Positions 6,580 to 14,788 of a stretch of 31,088 nucleotides of DNA are shown one piece after another; positions within the stretch are counted from its first letter, which is position 1, and each line of letters opens with the position of its first letter. Where the stretch lies: the NCBI GenBank assembly GCA_900771365.1, contig CAAGNU010000253.1:1-31088 (forward strand), given 5' to 3'. The notes below the pieces were generated by a model. It was not told where the DNA came from, did not search any database, and was given only the letters and a program-made list of their open reading frames with translations. The position numbers and the translations under genes are program-made. The stretch is from Bacteroidales bacterium. GTDB taxonomy: Bacteria > Bacteroidota > Bacteroidia > Bacteroidales > P3.

Positions 6580-8067
6580 ATGAAGAAGCTTGACAGACTC
6601 ATATTAAAATCCTTCATAGGGCCGTTGCTGCTGACTTTTGCCATAGCGGTGTTCGTGTTGCTGATGCAGTTTGTGTGGAAGTATGTGGACGATCTTGTCG
6701 GCAAAGGGTTGGACTTCAGCGTTATCGCACAGCTGCTGCTCTATGCTTCTGCCACCTTCGTCCCGATGGCCTTGCCTATTGCTGTTCTTTTTGCCTCCAT
6801 CATGACGATGGGCAATTTTGGTGAGAAGTACGAGCTTGTGGCCATGAAAGCGGGCGGCATCTCTATCAACCGCGTCATGATGCCCATGGTCTTTATCGCC
6901 GTGTTTCTCATGGGCGTGGCCTTCTATTTCGCCAATGATGTGCTCCCTGTGGCCATGTACAAGTACAGGACCACCCTCTTCGACATTCAGCGCAAGAAGC
7001 CAGCCGTCAGCATTCGTCCCAGCGAATATTACGACGAAATCGACGGCTACGTCATCCGCGTGAACAGCAAAGACCCCGACGGCCGCACCCTTCGTGACAT
7101 CATCATCTACGACCATACACAGGGCATCAACCGCACCAATATCGTCGTGGCTGATCACGGCTATATGCAGTCAACCCCTGACGACAAATACCTCCTCTTT
7201 ACGCTCTACGACGGCCACACCTACAGCGAGTTCACGGATGGCGAGAACCGCGACTCCCGGCCCTTCACGAGCATCGATTTCGAAGAGCAGGTGCTCACTT
7301 TCGACATCTCCGCCTTCGCCTACTCCGAGTCCGACGCCAACTTCTTCAGTGGCCATTATCAGATGATGAACGTGGCCCAGCTCGACTCCTCTGCGGCTGT
7401 GCAAGAGGAAAACCTCGAAAACCATTACAAGGAGTTCTCGGGTGTCATGCTCGGCAAGTTTGAAGCCTACAAGCGCGGTGCTGCCGATGAGAACGATAGT
7501 CTCGGTTACCTCAACGTCACCCAGACCCTCGCCGACTCCAACCAAGCCTATCGCCAAAAGATTCTCGAACAAGCCCGAGCCTTCGCTTCGAGCGGCATGA
7601 GCGAGGTGCAGATGTACCAGAGCATCGTCAAGTCCGACAAGGAGTATATCAACCGCCACTATATCGAGCTCATGCGCAAGTTCACCCTCTCCGTGGCCTG
7701 CCTGCTGCTCTTCCTTATCGGAGCCCCGTTCGGCTCCATCGTCCGGAAGGGCGGCCTGGGAATGCCTCTTGTGGCCTCGGTTGGATTCTTTGTGATGTAC
7801 TACGTTATCGGAATGATTAGCGAGAAATCAGTCCGCGAGAGCGCCGTGGGTCCTATCGGCATGTGGTACTCGACCTTCGTCTTCATCCCCATCGGTATCA
7901 TCCTCACCTGGCAGGCCACGACAGACTCCAGCCTCTTCGACCTTGCCACCTGGAAGCGGTGGCTCGGAATCAAGGGCAGGCACAAGCCCGCCGCAGAGGA
8001 GGCTTCGACGGCTGCCATAGAGCCTCAGCCGTCAGAGGAAAGCCAGCCCGATGGATTTGATAATTAA
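6580..8067 (+). CDS. lptG: LptF/LptG (YjgP/YjgQ) family LPS export permease
   Basis: 495 residues. The N-terminus MKKLDRLILKSFIGPLLLTF and the motif MALPIAVLFASIMTMGNFGEKYELVAMKAGG (about 66-96) are typical of the LptF/G family. In the LptB2FG complex two such subunits extract lipopolysaccharide from the inner membrane. Three helices lie in the first 125 residues and three near 370-450. The large periplasmic beta-jellyroll lies between them. Bacteroidetes often have long LptF/G proteins like this. It follows rseP after a 178-base gap containing an inverted repeat; lptD, the outer-membrane end of the same pathway, is in this window at 27332. F versus G cannot be decided from sequence alone. 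The C-terminal tail (about 460-495) is Ala/Glu/Pro-rich and probably disordered. Confidence 0.92.
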   Translation: MKKLDRLILKSFIGPLLLTFAIAVFVLLMQFVWKYVDDLVGKGLDFSVIAQLLLYASATFVPMALPIAVLFASIMTMGNFGEKYELVAMKAGGISINRVMMPMVFIAVFLMGVAFYFANDVLPVAMYKYRTTLFDIQRKKPAVSIRPSEYYDEIDGYVIRVNSKDPDGRTLRDIIIYDHTQGINRTNIVVADHGYMQSTPDDKYLLFTLYDGHTYSEFTDGENRDSRPFTSIDFEEQVLTFDISAFAYSESDANFFSGHYQMMNVAQLDSSAAVQEENLENHYKEFSGVMLGKFEAYKRGAADENDSLGYLNVTQTLADSNQAYRQKILEQARAFASSGMSEVQMYQSIVKSDKEYINRHYIELMRKFTLSVACLLLFLIGAPFGSIVRKGGLGMPLVASVGFFVMYYVIGMISEKSVRESAVGPIGMWYSTFVFIPIGIILTWQATTDSSLFDLATWKRWLGIKGRHKPAAEEASTAAIEPQPSEESQPDGFDN

Positions 8068-8101
8068 GAATGTTTGTTGTTAGTTTTCCACTCGCCTCTG
8101 A

Positions 8102-8143
8102 TTCTCCGCTTCGCTATCGAAAGATTCACTGAATCTTTCTTCA
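8102..8143 (+). repeat. Dispersed hairpin repeat, copy 1
   Basis: A 5' block (TTCTCCGCTTCGCTATC) leads into a perfect hairpin: GAAAGATTC (8119-8127), loop ACT, GAATCTTTC (8131-8139), then TTCA. The same block recurs at 10010-10049 with a different but still perfectly paired stem. Confidence 0.85.
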
Positions 8144-8147
8144 TGTG

Positions 8148-8174
8148 CGGCGTCCTTTGGAACGCCGTTGTTTG
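8148..8174 (+). terminator. Terminator after lptG
   Basis: CGGCGTCC (8148-8155) pairs with 8159-8167 (one bulged A) around TTT, followed by TTGTTTG. It lies 80 bases after the lptG stop codon. Confidence 0.65.
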
Positions 8175-8202
8175 TCAGTTCGCTATTTCACTAAGAGTGG
8201 GG

Positions 8203-8661
8203 CTATTCTGAGAACAATTCATCGTATGCATGGTATGTGCAGTTGCCTGACTTATCGAATGAAAGGAGTGCTGGGAATCGGTATATCTTGTATATATTCT
8301 CGTACCGCTTTGCTGTGTCAGGATTCAGGTCATATATGAAGATGGGCGTATGTCCCTTTTGGAAGAAAGACTCGGCGGCACTTGTCTCAGAACGCATGAC
8401 GGGTATTGAGTTGGCTTGCAGCATCACGTACAGTTCGCGGTTGCGTTTCTTTTTCTTCCATTTCAGACCTTGCCGCACCAAGTCCACCATACATTGATGG
8501 CAGTGGGCAGAGCTATAGTAGATGACTCTCGCCTCGGTGCCTTGAGGTGGGACAATAGGCTGCCCCGCTATGGTGTAGGCGAATGGTTCGGTCTGTGCTT
8601 GGCACAGAGCGGAGAGGGGCATTGCGCACAGCAGTAGGAATAGGTATTTGATCTTTTTCAT
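8203..8661 (-). CDS. Secreted thioredoxin-like protein with CHQC motif
   Basis: 152 residues with a signal peptide (MKKIKYLFLLLCAMPLSALC, cleavage near QAQ). VIYYSSAHCHQC at 46-57 is a thioredoxin-type strand running into a C-x-x-C motif (Cys54, Cys57). FPALLSFD near residue 132 looks like the cis-proline strand. A soluble periplasmic or surface thiol redox role is inferred. The middle (KWKKKKRNREL) is very basic. The ATG overlaps the stop of the upstream propeller gene by four bases (ATGA, 8658-8661), so the two are almost certainly co-translated. There is no Pfam-level match I can name, and the substrate is unknown; the partner propeller protein is the obvious candidate. Confidence 0.75.
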   Translation of the reverse strand: MKKIKYLFLLLCAMPLSALCQAQTEPFAYTIAGQPIVPPQGTEARVIYYSSAHCHQCMVDLVRQGLKWKKKKRNRELYVMLQANSIPVMRSETSAAESFFQKGHTPIFIYDLNPDTAKRYENIYKIYRFPALLSFDKSGNCTYHAYDELFSE

Positions 8662-9953
8662 TTGGCTGTCAGTGTGTGTGAATAGATGAACACCTGTATG
8701 AATTTATTGTTTTCGATTAGGTAGGCATCGGTTTGTGTGTCGTATGCTGCTCGGGTGAGGCCGATGGGCTGCTCTATGCTGCCATTCTTCGATAGCGACA
8801 CCAGCTTTCCGCCAGCCACCCTCACTTTATTGAATTCGAATTTGACGGGGAAGTTATTTCTCGTCATGACAGTGTCTTTCCAGCCATCATCAGCGATGTC
8901 CGACAGGGTGCGATTCCATGTGCCGTCACACTTTGTCCATACATCAATTGTCATAAAGGGGCTCCGGGTGAATGCTGATGGCTTTTTTCGCACTATGATA
9001 AGGTGTGTGTCGTCCAGAAGGTAGCAGCCTATCAGGGCATCGATGCTGTCGTAAATGGGTAGCAGCCTGTCGATAATGAGTGTAGGAGCCCTTTTGTCGA
9101 TGCGGAGCAGTCTGTTCATGAGTTTGTCTGGAATGGGCCGCCAACAAGTGTCAGGGAATGCAGTGCTGTCTATTGGGTTCAGACTGCTGTCGTATCCCAG
9201 AAACGAGTATTCGTTGGAGTTTCTCCAGATGATGCAGTTAGGTGTGCAGTCCATGCACGAATACCCGTTGATATAACCATTCAGTAGGGTGGAGTTATGG
9301 TGGGGATGGACTGCCTTGGTGACTTTTTTCTTATTGATGTCAAATAGGTACAGTCCTGTCTCGGGGTCGGCGCTATGGTAGCACTGACCGAACACAAGGG
9401 TGCTGTCGTTTAGCATGTGCATAGTACTGTATGAGAAAGGAATCTTGACAGACTTCATTTTGGTGTATTGACCCGTAGGAGTCTTCTTATATATCAGCAG
9501 TTCATACTGCAAAGCCAGCACCATGGTTTTTTCGGTAAATCCGATTGCAAAAAATCCAGAGGTGAGGTGTTTTCTCATTTTTTTGCAGATACCTTTTTCA
9601 ACAAAGCATAGTAGCTCCTGTTCTAATGTGGAGGTGTTGATAAGGTGGATTTTGACTGTGTCTGAATTGTTTTTTGTATCAAACGCAGTGAAACCGAACC
9701 AGTCGCCCCAGCTGGCACTGCAAATTGAAGTATAAGGAGAAGGAGTTTCTTGTTTGAAGTTGAGGATGGTATCGATTGACACGTAGTTGCTGAGGCTCTG
9801 GGTCTGCGCTTGGGCAGGGGGCAGAAGAAGCCAGAATAGGGCAATCAGAATGAGACTTTTCTTGGTAGAGACGTAGCGCACTACGTCTCTACTAGGAGGT
9901 ATTGATAGTAGGTTTTGGTTGTGTGTGTGCTCTTTGAATTTTATGTTTTTCAT
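8658..9953 (-). CDS. Secreted probable beta-propeller protein with repeat-derived N-terminus
   Basis: 431 residues from the ATG at 9953. A hydrophobic signal core (KKSLILIALFWLLLPPAQAQ) starts only at about residue 31. Residues about 21-30 are encoded by a 28-bp palindromic dispersed repeat (9865-9892), so the original start region seems to have been replaced or extended by the repeat. No ATG, GTG or TTG lies between the repeat and the signal core, so the long start is kept. The mature protein has repeated strand-rich blocks (GLYLFDINKKKVTKAV, NEYSFLGYDSSLNPID, TMVLALQYELLIYKK) like the six-bladed propeller proteins common in Bacteroidetes. It is translationally coupled to the thioredoxin-like gene. 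It may be functional with an odd N-terminus, or decaying. Confidence 0.7.
   Translation of the reverse strand: MKNIKFKEHTHNQNLLSIPPSRDVVRYVSTKKSLILIALFWLLLPPAQAQTQSLSNYVSIDTILNFKQETPSPYTSICSASWGDWFGFTAFDTKNNSDTVKIHLINTSTLEQELLCFVEKGICKKMRKHLTSGFFAIGFTEKTMVLALQYELLIYKKTPTGQYTKMKSVKIPFSYSTMHMLNDSTLVFGQCYHSADPETGLYLFDINKKKVTKAVHPHHNSTLLNGYINGYSCMDCTPNCIIWRNSNEYSFLGYDSSLNPIDSTAFPDTCWRPIPDKLMNRLLRIDKRAPTLIIDRLLPIYDSIDALIGCYLLDDTHLIIVRKKPSAFTRSPFMTIDVWTKCDGTWNRTLSDIADDGWKDTVMTRNNFPVKFEFNKVRVAGGKLVSLSKNGSIEQPIGLTRAAYDTQTDAYLIENNKFIQVFIYSHTLTAK
9865..9892. repeat. 28-bp palindromic dispersed repeat inside a coding region
   Basis: GTAGAGACGTAG (9865-9876) pairs with CTACGTCTCTAC (9881-9892) around CGCA. 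A close relative with G-T compensations is at 23777-23802. This REP-like palindrome (TAGAGACG...CGTCTCTA) lies in frame within the N-terminus of the propeller gene. Confidence 0.85.
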
Positions 9954-10009
9954 AGTATGGTGTATGTTTAATAATGAGTTAATGAAGAAAAATAAAGGAA
10001 TAAGATTTG

Positions 10010-10049
10010 TTCTCCGCTTCGCTATCGAAAGTCCACTGGACTTTCTTCA
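10010..10049 (+). repeat. Dispersed hairpin repeat, copy 2
   Basis: Same 5' block as 8102-8143. The hairpin is GAAAGTCC (10027-10034), loop ACT, GGACTTTC (10038-10045), then TTCA. The upper stem differs from copy 1 on both arms, so base pairing is kept. The two copies are direct repeats bracketing the two-gene cassette 8203-9953. Confidence 0.85.
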
Positions 10050-10068
10050 GGGCGGGAGCCATTATTTA

Positions 10069-10725
10069 TTATTCCGTCTCTGCTTTTTCGAAGGCTTTGA
10101 CGGAGTCTTGGAACTTGCGGTTGGTGCGGCTGAGGGCATCGTCGGCGTTGATGCCGTGGTCGTGAGCCCAGGCGATGAGGTTGAAGAGGAGGTCGCCGAA
10201 GGCTTCTTCGCTCATGTCGTCGTTGAGGGGAAAGTCGGTCTTAGGTATCTTGTAGCCTATGCCCGCGGCTTTTTCCTGCATACGCACGGCCTTGTCGAGG
10301 GGAGGCAGGCTTGCTGGAACGCCTTCGAGGACTGATTTGCGGCCTTCGTGCATCTTGAGCTGCTCCCAGCCTTCGCCGTGGTACTCGTCCTTGCGGTAGA
10401 TGAAGGGGTGGCGAGCCACGAGCTTGTCGCTGATGGCGTTGAGGACGTCGGCGAGGTCGAATCGCTGCTCTTCCTCGGCTATCTTGGCGTAGAACATGAG
10501 GTGCATGAAGAGGTCGCCGAGTTCTTTTTTCAGCTCGTTGTCGGCCTTTTGGGAGTCGTCGTCACAGGTGAGTCCGAGGATGGCCTCACTAAGTTCGTAG
10601 GTTTCTTCAATAGTGAGGTAGCGCAGGCTCTGCATGGTCTGCACCTTGTCCCATGGGCATTCGACGCGAAGAGTCCGTAGGATGGTGTCGAGGCGCGTGA
10701 AGGCATCGAGGGTTGCATTGTTCAT
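10069..10725 (-). CDS. mazG: MazG nucleoside triphosphate pyrophosphohydrolase
   Basis: 218 residues, shorter than E. coli MazG (about 260) but with both MazG repeats. The N-terminal one has CPWDKVQTMQSLRYLTIEETYELSEAI and ELKKELGDLFMHLMFYAKIAEE; the C-terminal one has EEAFGDLLFNLIAWAHDHGINADDALSRTNRKF. The acidic E-E-x-x-E and E-x-x-D residues bind magnesium. It hydrolyses (d)NTPs to monophosphates, cleaning the nucleotide pool, and in E. coli it is linked to ppGpp levels. Here its ATG overlaps the rel stop codon by four bases (10722-10725). This direct coupling to the ppGpp enzyme fits a common physiological role. Family call secure. Confidence 0.93.
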   Translation of the reverse strand: MNNATLDAFTRLDTILRTLRVECPWDKVQTMQSLRYLTIEETYELSEAILGLTCDDDSQKADNELKKELGDLFMHLMFYAKIAEEEQRFDLADVLNAISDKLVARHPFIYRKDEYHGEGWEQLKMHEGRKSVLEGVPASLPPLDKAVRMQEKAAGIGYKIPKTDFPLNDDMSEEAFGDLLFNLIAWAHDHGINADDALSRTNRKFQDSVKAFEKAETE

Positions 10726-12950
10726 AGGCGGCGGACCTCCTCAACGCCTTCGAGGCTTTCGAGGCTTAGGATAAGATGGTTCAGGTTGTCGAGGTTCATG
10801 ACGTAGAGCATGATGATGCCGCGGACGATGCCTTCGACGGCTTCGAGGGTGATGGCTCGCATGTTGAGGCCCATCTCATCGGAGACTACGCGGGTGATGT
10901 CTTGCAGCAGGCCTTTTTTGTCGAGGGCTGTGAAGGCGATACCAGAGAGGAGGGCGATGTGCTCGTTTGGGCGCCAGCGTGCACGGACGATATGGTTCTC
11001 ATGGTTGGCCATCTCGTCCATGGCCACCTTGCAGTTAGTGCGGTGAATCATGATTTTGCCGTCGGATACGATGCCTACGACGTGGTCGTCCTGTACAGGC
11101 TTGCAGCAGTCGGCGGGCTCGGTGGGGTAGTTCTCGTATTCTTCGTCGAGGAGGAAGGATCGCTGTTTCTGGGTGCTGAACTGGCCGTTGATGGAGTTGT
11201 TGCCGTTGTTGAAGATGGAGCTGTATTCGCCCATAAAGTAGACATTATGGTGCTGTGCGGGGTCTTTGTCGAAACAGCGTGAGATGTCGCGCTCGGTGAG
11301 GTGGTTAGTGGCCACCTGGTAGTAGAGGTCGATTTCGCCAGAGAGGTTGAAGGAGTGGTATATCTTATTGAGGTTGGCCGTGGTGAAGCGCACGTTGAGT
11401 TTTTTGAGAATCTCTTTGAGGCGCTGCTGTCCTGCTTCGCGATAGCCTTTGCGCTGATCGCGGAGGGCATCTTTGACAGCCTCTTTGGCTCGTGAGGTGT
11501 GGGCTATCGTGAGCCACTCATCAGTAGGCGTGGTCTTGCGGCTTGTGAGCACCTGCACCTGCTCGCCAGCATGGAGGGTGTAGCTGAGGGGCTCCACTTT
11601 GCCGTTCACCTTGGCGCCCATGCAGTGGAGGCCGAGGTTGGAGTGGATGGCGAAAGCGAAGTCGAGTACGGTGGAGTGGGCGGGGAGCTTGATAATGTCG
11701 CCCTTAGGAGTGAAGAGGTATATTTCCTTGGTGTACAGGGTCTCTTTAAACTCCTCGACGAGGTCGAGGGCACTCTTCTGTGTGTCTTCGAGGGTGCTGC
11801 GGATTTGCTGTAGCCAGAGCTCTACGGGGCTGAGTTCGAGGTTCTCGTCGGGGTGTGCCTCTTTGTAGAGGAAATGCGCGGCCATGCCTTTTTCAGCGAT
11901 GAGGTCCATGCGTTCGGTGCGTATCTGGATTTCGACCCATTGTCCTGTCGGGGTCATCACCGTTGTCTGCAAGGATTCGTATCCGTTAGTCTTAGGTGCG
12001 GAGATCCAGTCGCGGAAGCGGGTAGGGTCTGGCGGGTATACGGAGGATATGAGGGAGTAGACTTTGAAGCATTCCTGCTTTTCTTTTTCGAGGGGGACGT
12101 CGAGGATGATGCGCATGGCGAAGAGGTCGTATATCTCTTCGAATTTCACGCCTTTGCGTTCCATCTTCTTCCAGCAGCTGTAGACCGATTTGAGGCGGCT
12201 CTTGATGGTGTATTTGTAGCCTTCATTGTCAAGCATCTGCTTGATGGACTCGGTGAGGGAGGCTTTGAGTCCTTCGGCTTTGCCGGATTGCTGCCTGATG
12301 AGTTCGGAGATTTCTTGGTACTTGGAGGGGTTGGTGTACTTCATCACCAGCTCTTCGAGTTCGGTCTTAATAGCGTAGAGACCGAGACGGTGGGCCAAAG
12401 GGACGTATAGGTACTGCGTCTCGGAGGAGATGGCGAGCTTCTTAGTGTCGCGCATGGATCCGAGGGTGCGCATGTTGTGGAGTCGGTCGCAGAGTTTGAG
12501 GAAGATGACGTAGGCATCGTTGCACATGGAGAGCAGAATCTTGCGATAGTTCTCGGCCTGCTTGGAGTCGGCCTGCTTGATCATGACGTCCTCAATCTTG
12601 GTCACGCCGTCCACGATGACGGCCACGCGGTCGCCGAAGATGGTGCGGATCTCGTCAAGGGTAATCTGCGTGTCCTCTACCACGTCGTGGAGCAGGGCGC
12701 TCACTACGGCGATGGGGCCGAGGCCTACCTCTCTCACGGCAATGAGGGCCACGGCTAAGGGGTGGAAGATATAGGGCTCACCCGATTTGCGGCGGGTGCC
12801 TGCGTGGGCTTTCTTGGCTAAGGAGAAAGCTCGAAAAATCTCTTCCTCTTCTTTTTCTCCGAGGGGTGAGAGTGTGTTGCAGGCGGCTATCAGCTCCTCG
12901 TATTTGGCTTGAATCTCAAGTTCTTCTCGTTCTTCATCAATCACATACAT
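10722..12950 (-). CDS. rel: Bifunctional (p)ppGpp synthetase/hydrolase, RelA/SpoT family
   Basis: 742 residues, full length. The HD hydrolase domain (about 40-200) keeps HP at 63-64, HDxxED at 88-93 and LCDRLHNMRT at 153-162, so hydrolysis is expected to work. The synthetase domain (about 245-365) has DLFAMRI, RFRD at 311-314 in the position of the RxKD/ExDD motif, and EIQIRTERMDLIAEKGMAAH. NGYESLQT (322-329) has Gln where the family nearly always has His. TGS domain 409-470, Cys-containing zinc-finger region around 630 (ADCCKP), ACT domain about 660-742. The enzyme makes and breaks the stringent-response alarmone. It is translationally coupled to mazG and lies 43 bases after an outer-membrane protein gene, in line with recA. 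A TACATTTT box just upstream is only a weak promoter candidate. Confidence 0.95.
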   Translation of the reverse strand: MYVIDEEREELEIQAKYEELIAACNTLSPLGEKEEEEIFRAFSLAKKAHAGTRRKSGEPYIFHPLAVALIAVREVGLGPIAVVSALLHDVVEDTQITLDEIRTIFGDRVAVIVDGVTKIEDVMIKQADSKQAENYRKILLSMCNDAYVIFLKLCDRLHNMRTLGSMRDTKKLAISSETQYLYVPLAHRLGLYAIKTELEELVMKYTNPSKYQEISELIRQQSGKAEGLKASLTESIKQMLDNEGYKYTIKSRLKSVYSCWKKMERKGVKFEEIYDLFAMRIILDVPLEKEKQECFKVYSLISSVYPPDPTRFRDWISAPKTNGYESLQTTVMTPTGQWVEIQIRTERMDLIAEKGMAAHFLYKEAHPDENLELSPVELWLQQIRSTLEDTQKSALDLVEEFKETLYTKEIYLFTPKGDIIKLPAHSTVLDFAFAIHSNLGLHCMGAKVNGKVEPLSYTLHAGEQVQVLTSRKTTPTDEWLTIAHTSRAKEAVKDALRDQRKGYREAGQQRLKEILKKLNVRFTTANLNKIYHSFNLSGEIDLYYQVATNHLTERDISRCFDKDPAQHHNVYFMGEYSSIFNNGNNSINGQFSTQKQRSFLLDEEYENYPTEPADCCKPVQDDHVVGIVSDGKIMIHRTNCKVAMDEMANHENHIVRARWRPNEHIALLSGIAFTALDKKGLLQDITRVVSDEMGLNMRAITLEAVEGIVRGIIMLYVMNLDNLNHLILSLESLEGVEEVRRL

Positions 12951-12993
12951 CGGTCATAAAAGTTTAGGTATTCCGTATAGTAAAATGTATCAG

Positions 12994-13593
12994 CTAGAGA
13001 GCTAGCGCGACGAACGCCGTGGTCAGAATGGAAATGGAGAGCCCTACGCCTAAGGTGAAGTATACGTTGTTGAAGTCTGTCATGAGTCCCAGTGAGCCGC
13101 TTGAGAAGCAGAATCTCCCGAGGCGGGCGTCTGAGGCCCAGCGGACGCCGAGTTCCACGGTGGGGCGGATTTTGGATTGGTCGTCCAGAGGCATCTTGAT
13201 GCCGCCATTTGCAAAGAGCTGCCAGTCGGACTGAGCCCAAGGTTTGGAAGCACGCCAGTCTACGCCTGCGTTAATCCAGAGGTCGTCTCCGCTGTACAGA
13301 CTGCCAACGTTGAAGCCCAATACCTCGGGGAGGTAGCTGTAGGTGAGCCCAACACCGAAGTCTCTCCCTGCGAGGAACTTGATTTCGAGGAAATGGTCGC
13401 AGAAGGGGCTGTCGAAATAGTATATCGGGTTGCGGTTGGGTTTGCTGAAGGTGTATTCTTCATCATTGAATAAATCGATGGCAGCCGAGTTAGCGGTGTC
13501 GATAGCGGTGTCAGGGATGGCTGTGCTATCGCTTTGTGCCCAAGTCGCAGAGACGGCGAGGACAAGCAGTAATGCTGTTATCAGTTTCTTCAT
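12994..13593 (-). CDS. Predicted outer-membrane beta-barrel protein
   Basis: 199 residues from the ATG at 13593. The frame is open further upstream, but that part overlaps recA and lacks a signal peptide. The product begins MKKLITALLLVLAVSATWAQ, a clear signal peptide with cleavage after A-x-A. Alternating strands follow (FLEIKFLAGRDFGVGLTYSYL, WQLFANGGIKMPL, RPTVELGVRWAS, NNVYFTLGVGLSIS), consistent with a small eight-stranded barrel. It ends in a hydrophobic segment (ILTTAFVALAL) rather than the usual terminal aromatic residue. Its position 46 bases after recA and 43 before rel suggests a shared transcript, but no functional link is evident. No family name is recognised. Confidence 0.75.
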   Translation of the reverse strand: MKKLITALLLVLAVSATWAQSDSTAIPDTAIDTANSAAIDLFNDEEYTFSKPNRNPIYYFDSPFCDHFLEIKFLAGRDFGVGLTYSYLPEVLGFNVGSLYSGDDLWINAGVDWRASKPWAQSDWQLFANGGIKMPLDDQSKIRPTVELGVRWASDARLGRFCFSSGSLGLMTDFNNVYFTLGVGLSISILTTAFVALAL

Positions 13594-13639
13594 AGGTGTT
13601 CGATTTATTAAAGGGAGAAAGGTTTTACAAGACAGGAGG

Positions 13640-14674
13640 CTATAGCTCGTTAGCGTTTTTTTCCTCCAAGGCGGCACGGATCTTGCCCTCCAGCTCATCG
13701 GTGAGCTCGGGGTTGTCGCGCAGCACCTGCTTGAGGGCTTCTCGGCCTTGTGCCAGCTTGGTGTCGCCGTAGCTGAACCAGGAGCCGCTTTTCTTGACAA
13801 TCTCGTGCTCGACGCCGAGGTCGATAATCTCGCCGATGCGTGAGATGCCTTCGCCAAACATCAGGTCGAACTCGCAGGAACGGAAGGGGGGAGCCACCTT
13901 GTTCTTCACAATCTTCACTTTCACGCGGTTGCCGATGTTTTGGTCGCCATCCTTGATGGCCTGCACGCGGCGGATGTCCACGCGCACGGATGCGTAGAAC
14001 TTCAGTGCGTTGCCGCCCGTGGTGGTTTCAGGGTTGCCGAACATGACGCCTATCTTCTCGCGAAGCTGGTTGATGAAGATGCAGCAGCAGTTGGTCTTGC
14101 TGATGGTGGAGGTGAGTTTTCGCATGGCCTGGCTCATGAGACGGGCCTGGAGGCCTACCTTCGAGTCGCCCATTTCGCCATCGATTTCGGCTTTGGGGGT
14201 GAGGGCTGCCACGGAGTCGACCACGATGATGTCGATAGCGCCGGAGCGTATGAGGTTGTCGGCAATCTCAAGGGCTTGCTCGCCGTTGTCGGGCTGAGAG
14301 ACAAGGAGGTTGTCGATATCCACGCCCAGCTTCTTGGCGTAGAAGCTGTCGAAAGCGTGCTCGGCATCGATGAAGGCTGCTATGCCGCCCGCTTTCTGGC
14401 ATTCGGCTATAGCATGGATGGCCAGGGTGGTCTTACCCGACGACTCGGGTCCGAAGATTTCAATAATGCGTCCTTTGGGGAAGCCGCCCACGCCAAGGGC
14501 CATGTCAAGATTGATGCTGCCAGTCTTCACCACTTCGACTTTTTCAATATTTCTATCGCCGAGCTTCATGACGGAGCCTTTTCCGTAGTTTTTCTCAATC
14601 TTATCCAGCGTGCTTTGCAGAATCTTCAGTTTTTCGAGTTTCTGGGCCTCAATGTCTGTCATCTCTTTTGCCAT
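13640..14674 (-). CDS. recA: Recombinase RecA
   Basis: 344 residues, full length. Walker A GPESSGKT at 75-82; YGKGSVMKLGD at 30-40; the Walker B strand IIVVDSVAALTPKAEI; DNA-binding loop 2 region MFGNPETTTGGNALKFYASVRVDIRR; and the C-terminal tail. RecA forms filaments on single-stranded DNA, drives strand exchange and triggers the SOS response in bacteria that have LexA. No LexA-like box is evident. Promoter TATATTTG at 14738-14731 gives a leader of about 50 bases. It diverges from the aminotransferase gene. Three further minus-strand genes follow at short spacing, ending with mazG. Confidence 0.98.
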   Translation of the reverse strand: MAKEMTDIEAQKLEKLKILQSTLDKIEKNYGKGSVMKLGDRNIEKVEVVKTGSINLDMALGVGGFPKGRIIEIFGPESSGKTTLAIHAIAECQKAGGIAAFIDAEHAFDSFYAKKLGVDIDNLLVSQPDNGEQALEIADNLIRSGAIDIIVVDSVAALTPKAEIDGEMGDSKVGLQARLMSQAMRKLTSTISKTNCCCIFINQLREKIGVMFGNPETTTGGNALKFYASVRVDIRRVQAIKDGDQNIGNRVKVKIVKNKVAPPFRSCEFDLMFGEGISRIGEIIDLGVEHEIVKKSGSWFSYGDTKLAQGREALKQVLRDNPELTDELEGKIRAALEEKNANEL

Positions 14675-14730
14675 AATTTACAAGTATTTGTATTATTAAA
14701 ATATTATTTTTTCCGTGTTTTATCGAACTA

Positions 14731-14738
14731 CAAATATA
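14731..14738 (-). promoter_or_regulatory. -7 box of recA
   Basis: TATATTTG on the minus strand after an A-rich tract, 57 bases before the recA ATG. It matches TAnnTTTG. Confidence 0.65.
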
Positions 14739-14768
14739 CAATTTTTTTTTGGATATTGAGCAAATTAA

Positions 14769-14788
14769 AAAAAAAGTGTAACTTTGCA
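14769..14788 (+). promoter_or_regulatory. Promoter of the aminotransferase gene
   Basis: AAAAAAAGTGTAACTTTGCA, with TAACTTTG at 14779-14786 as the -7 box. The 20 bases are identical to 13-32. Transcription from about 14792 leaves a leader of about 105 bases before the ATG at 14898. No known riboswitch was recognised in it. Confidence 0.75.

Noticed and set aside
13594..13857. N-terminal extension of the outer-membrane protein gene
   Set aside because: It overlaps the recA 3' end in another frame and lacks a signal peptide, whereas the internal ATG at 13593 starts a perfect one.
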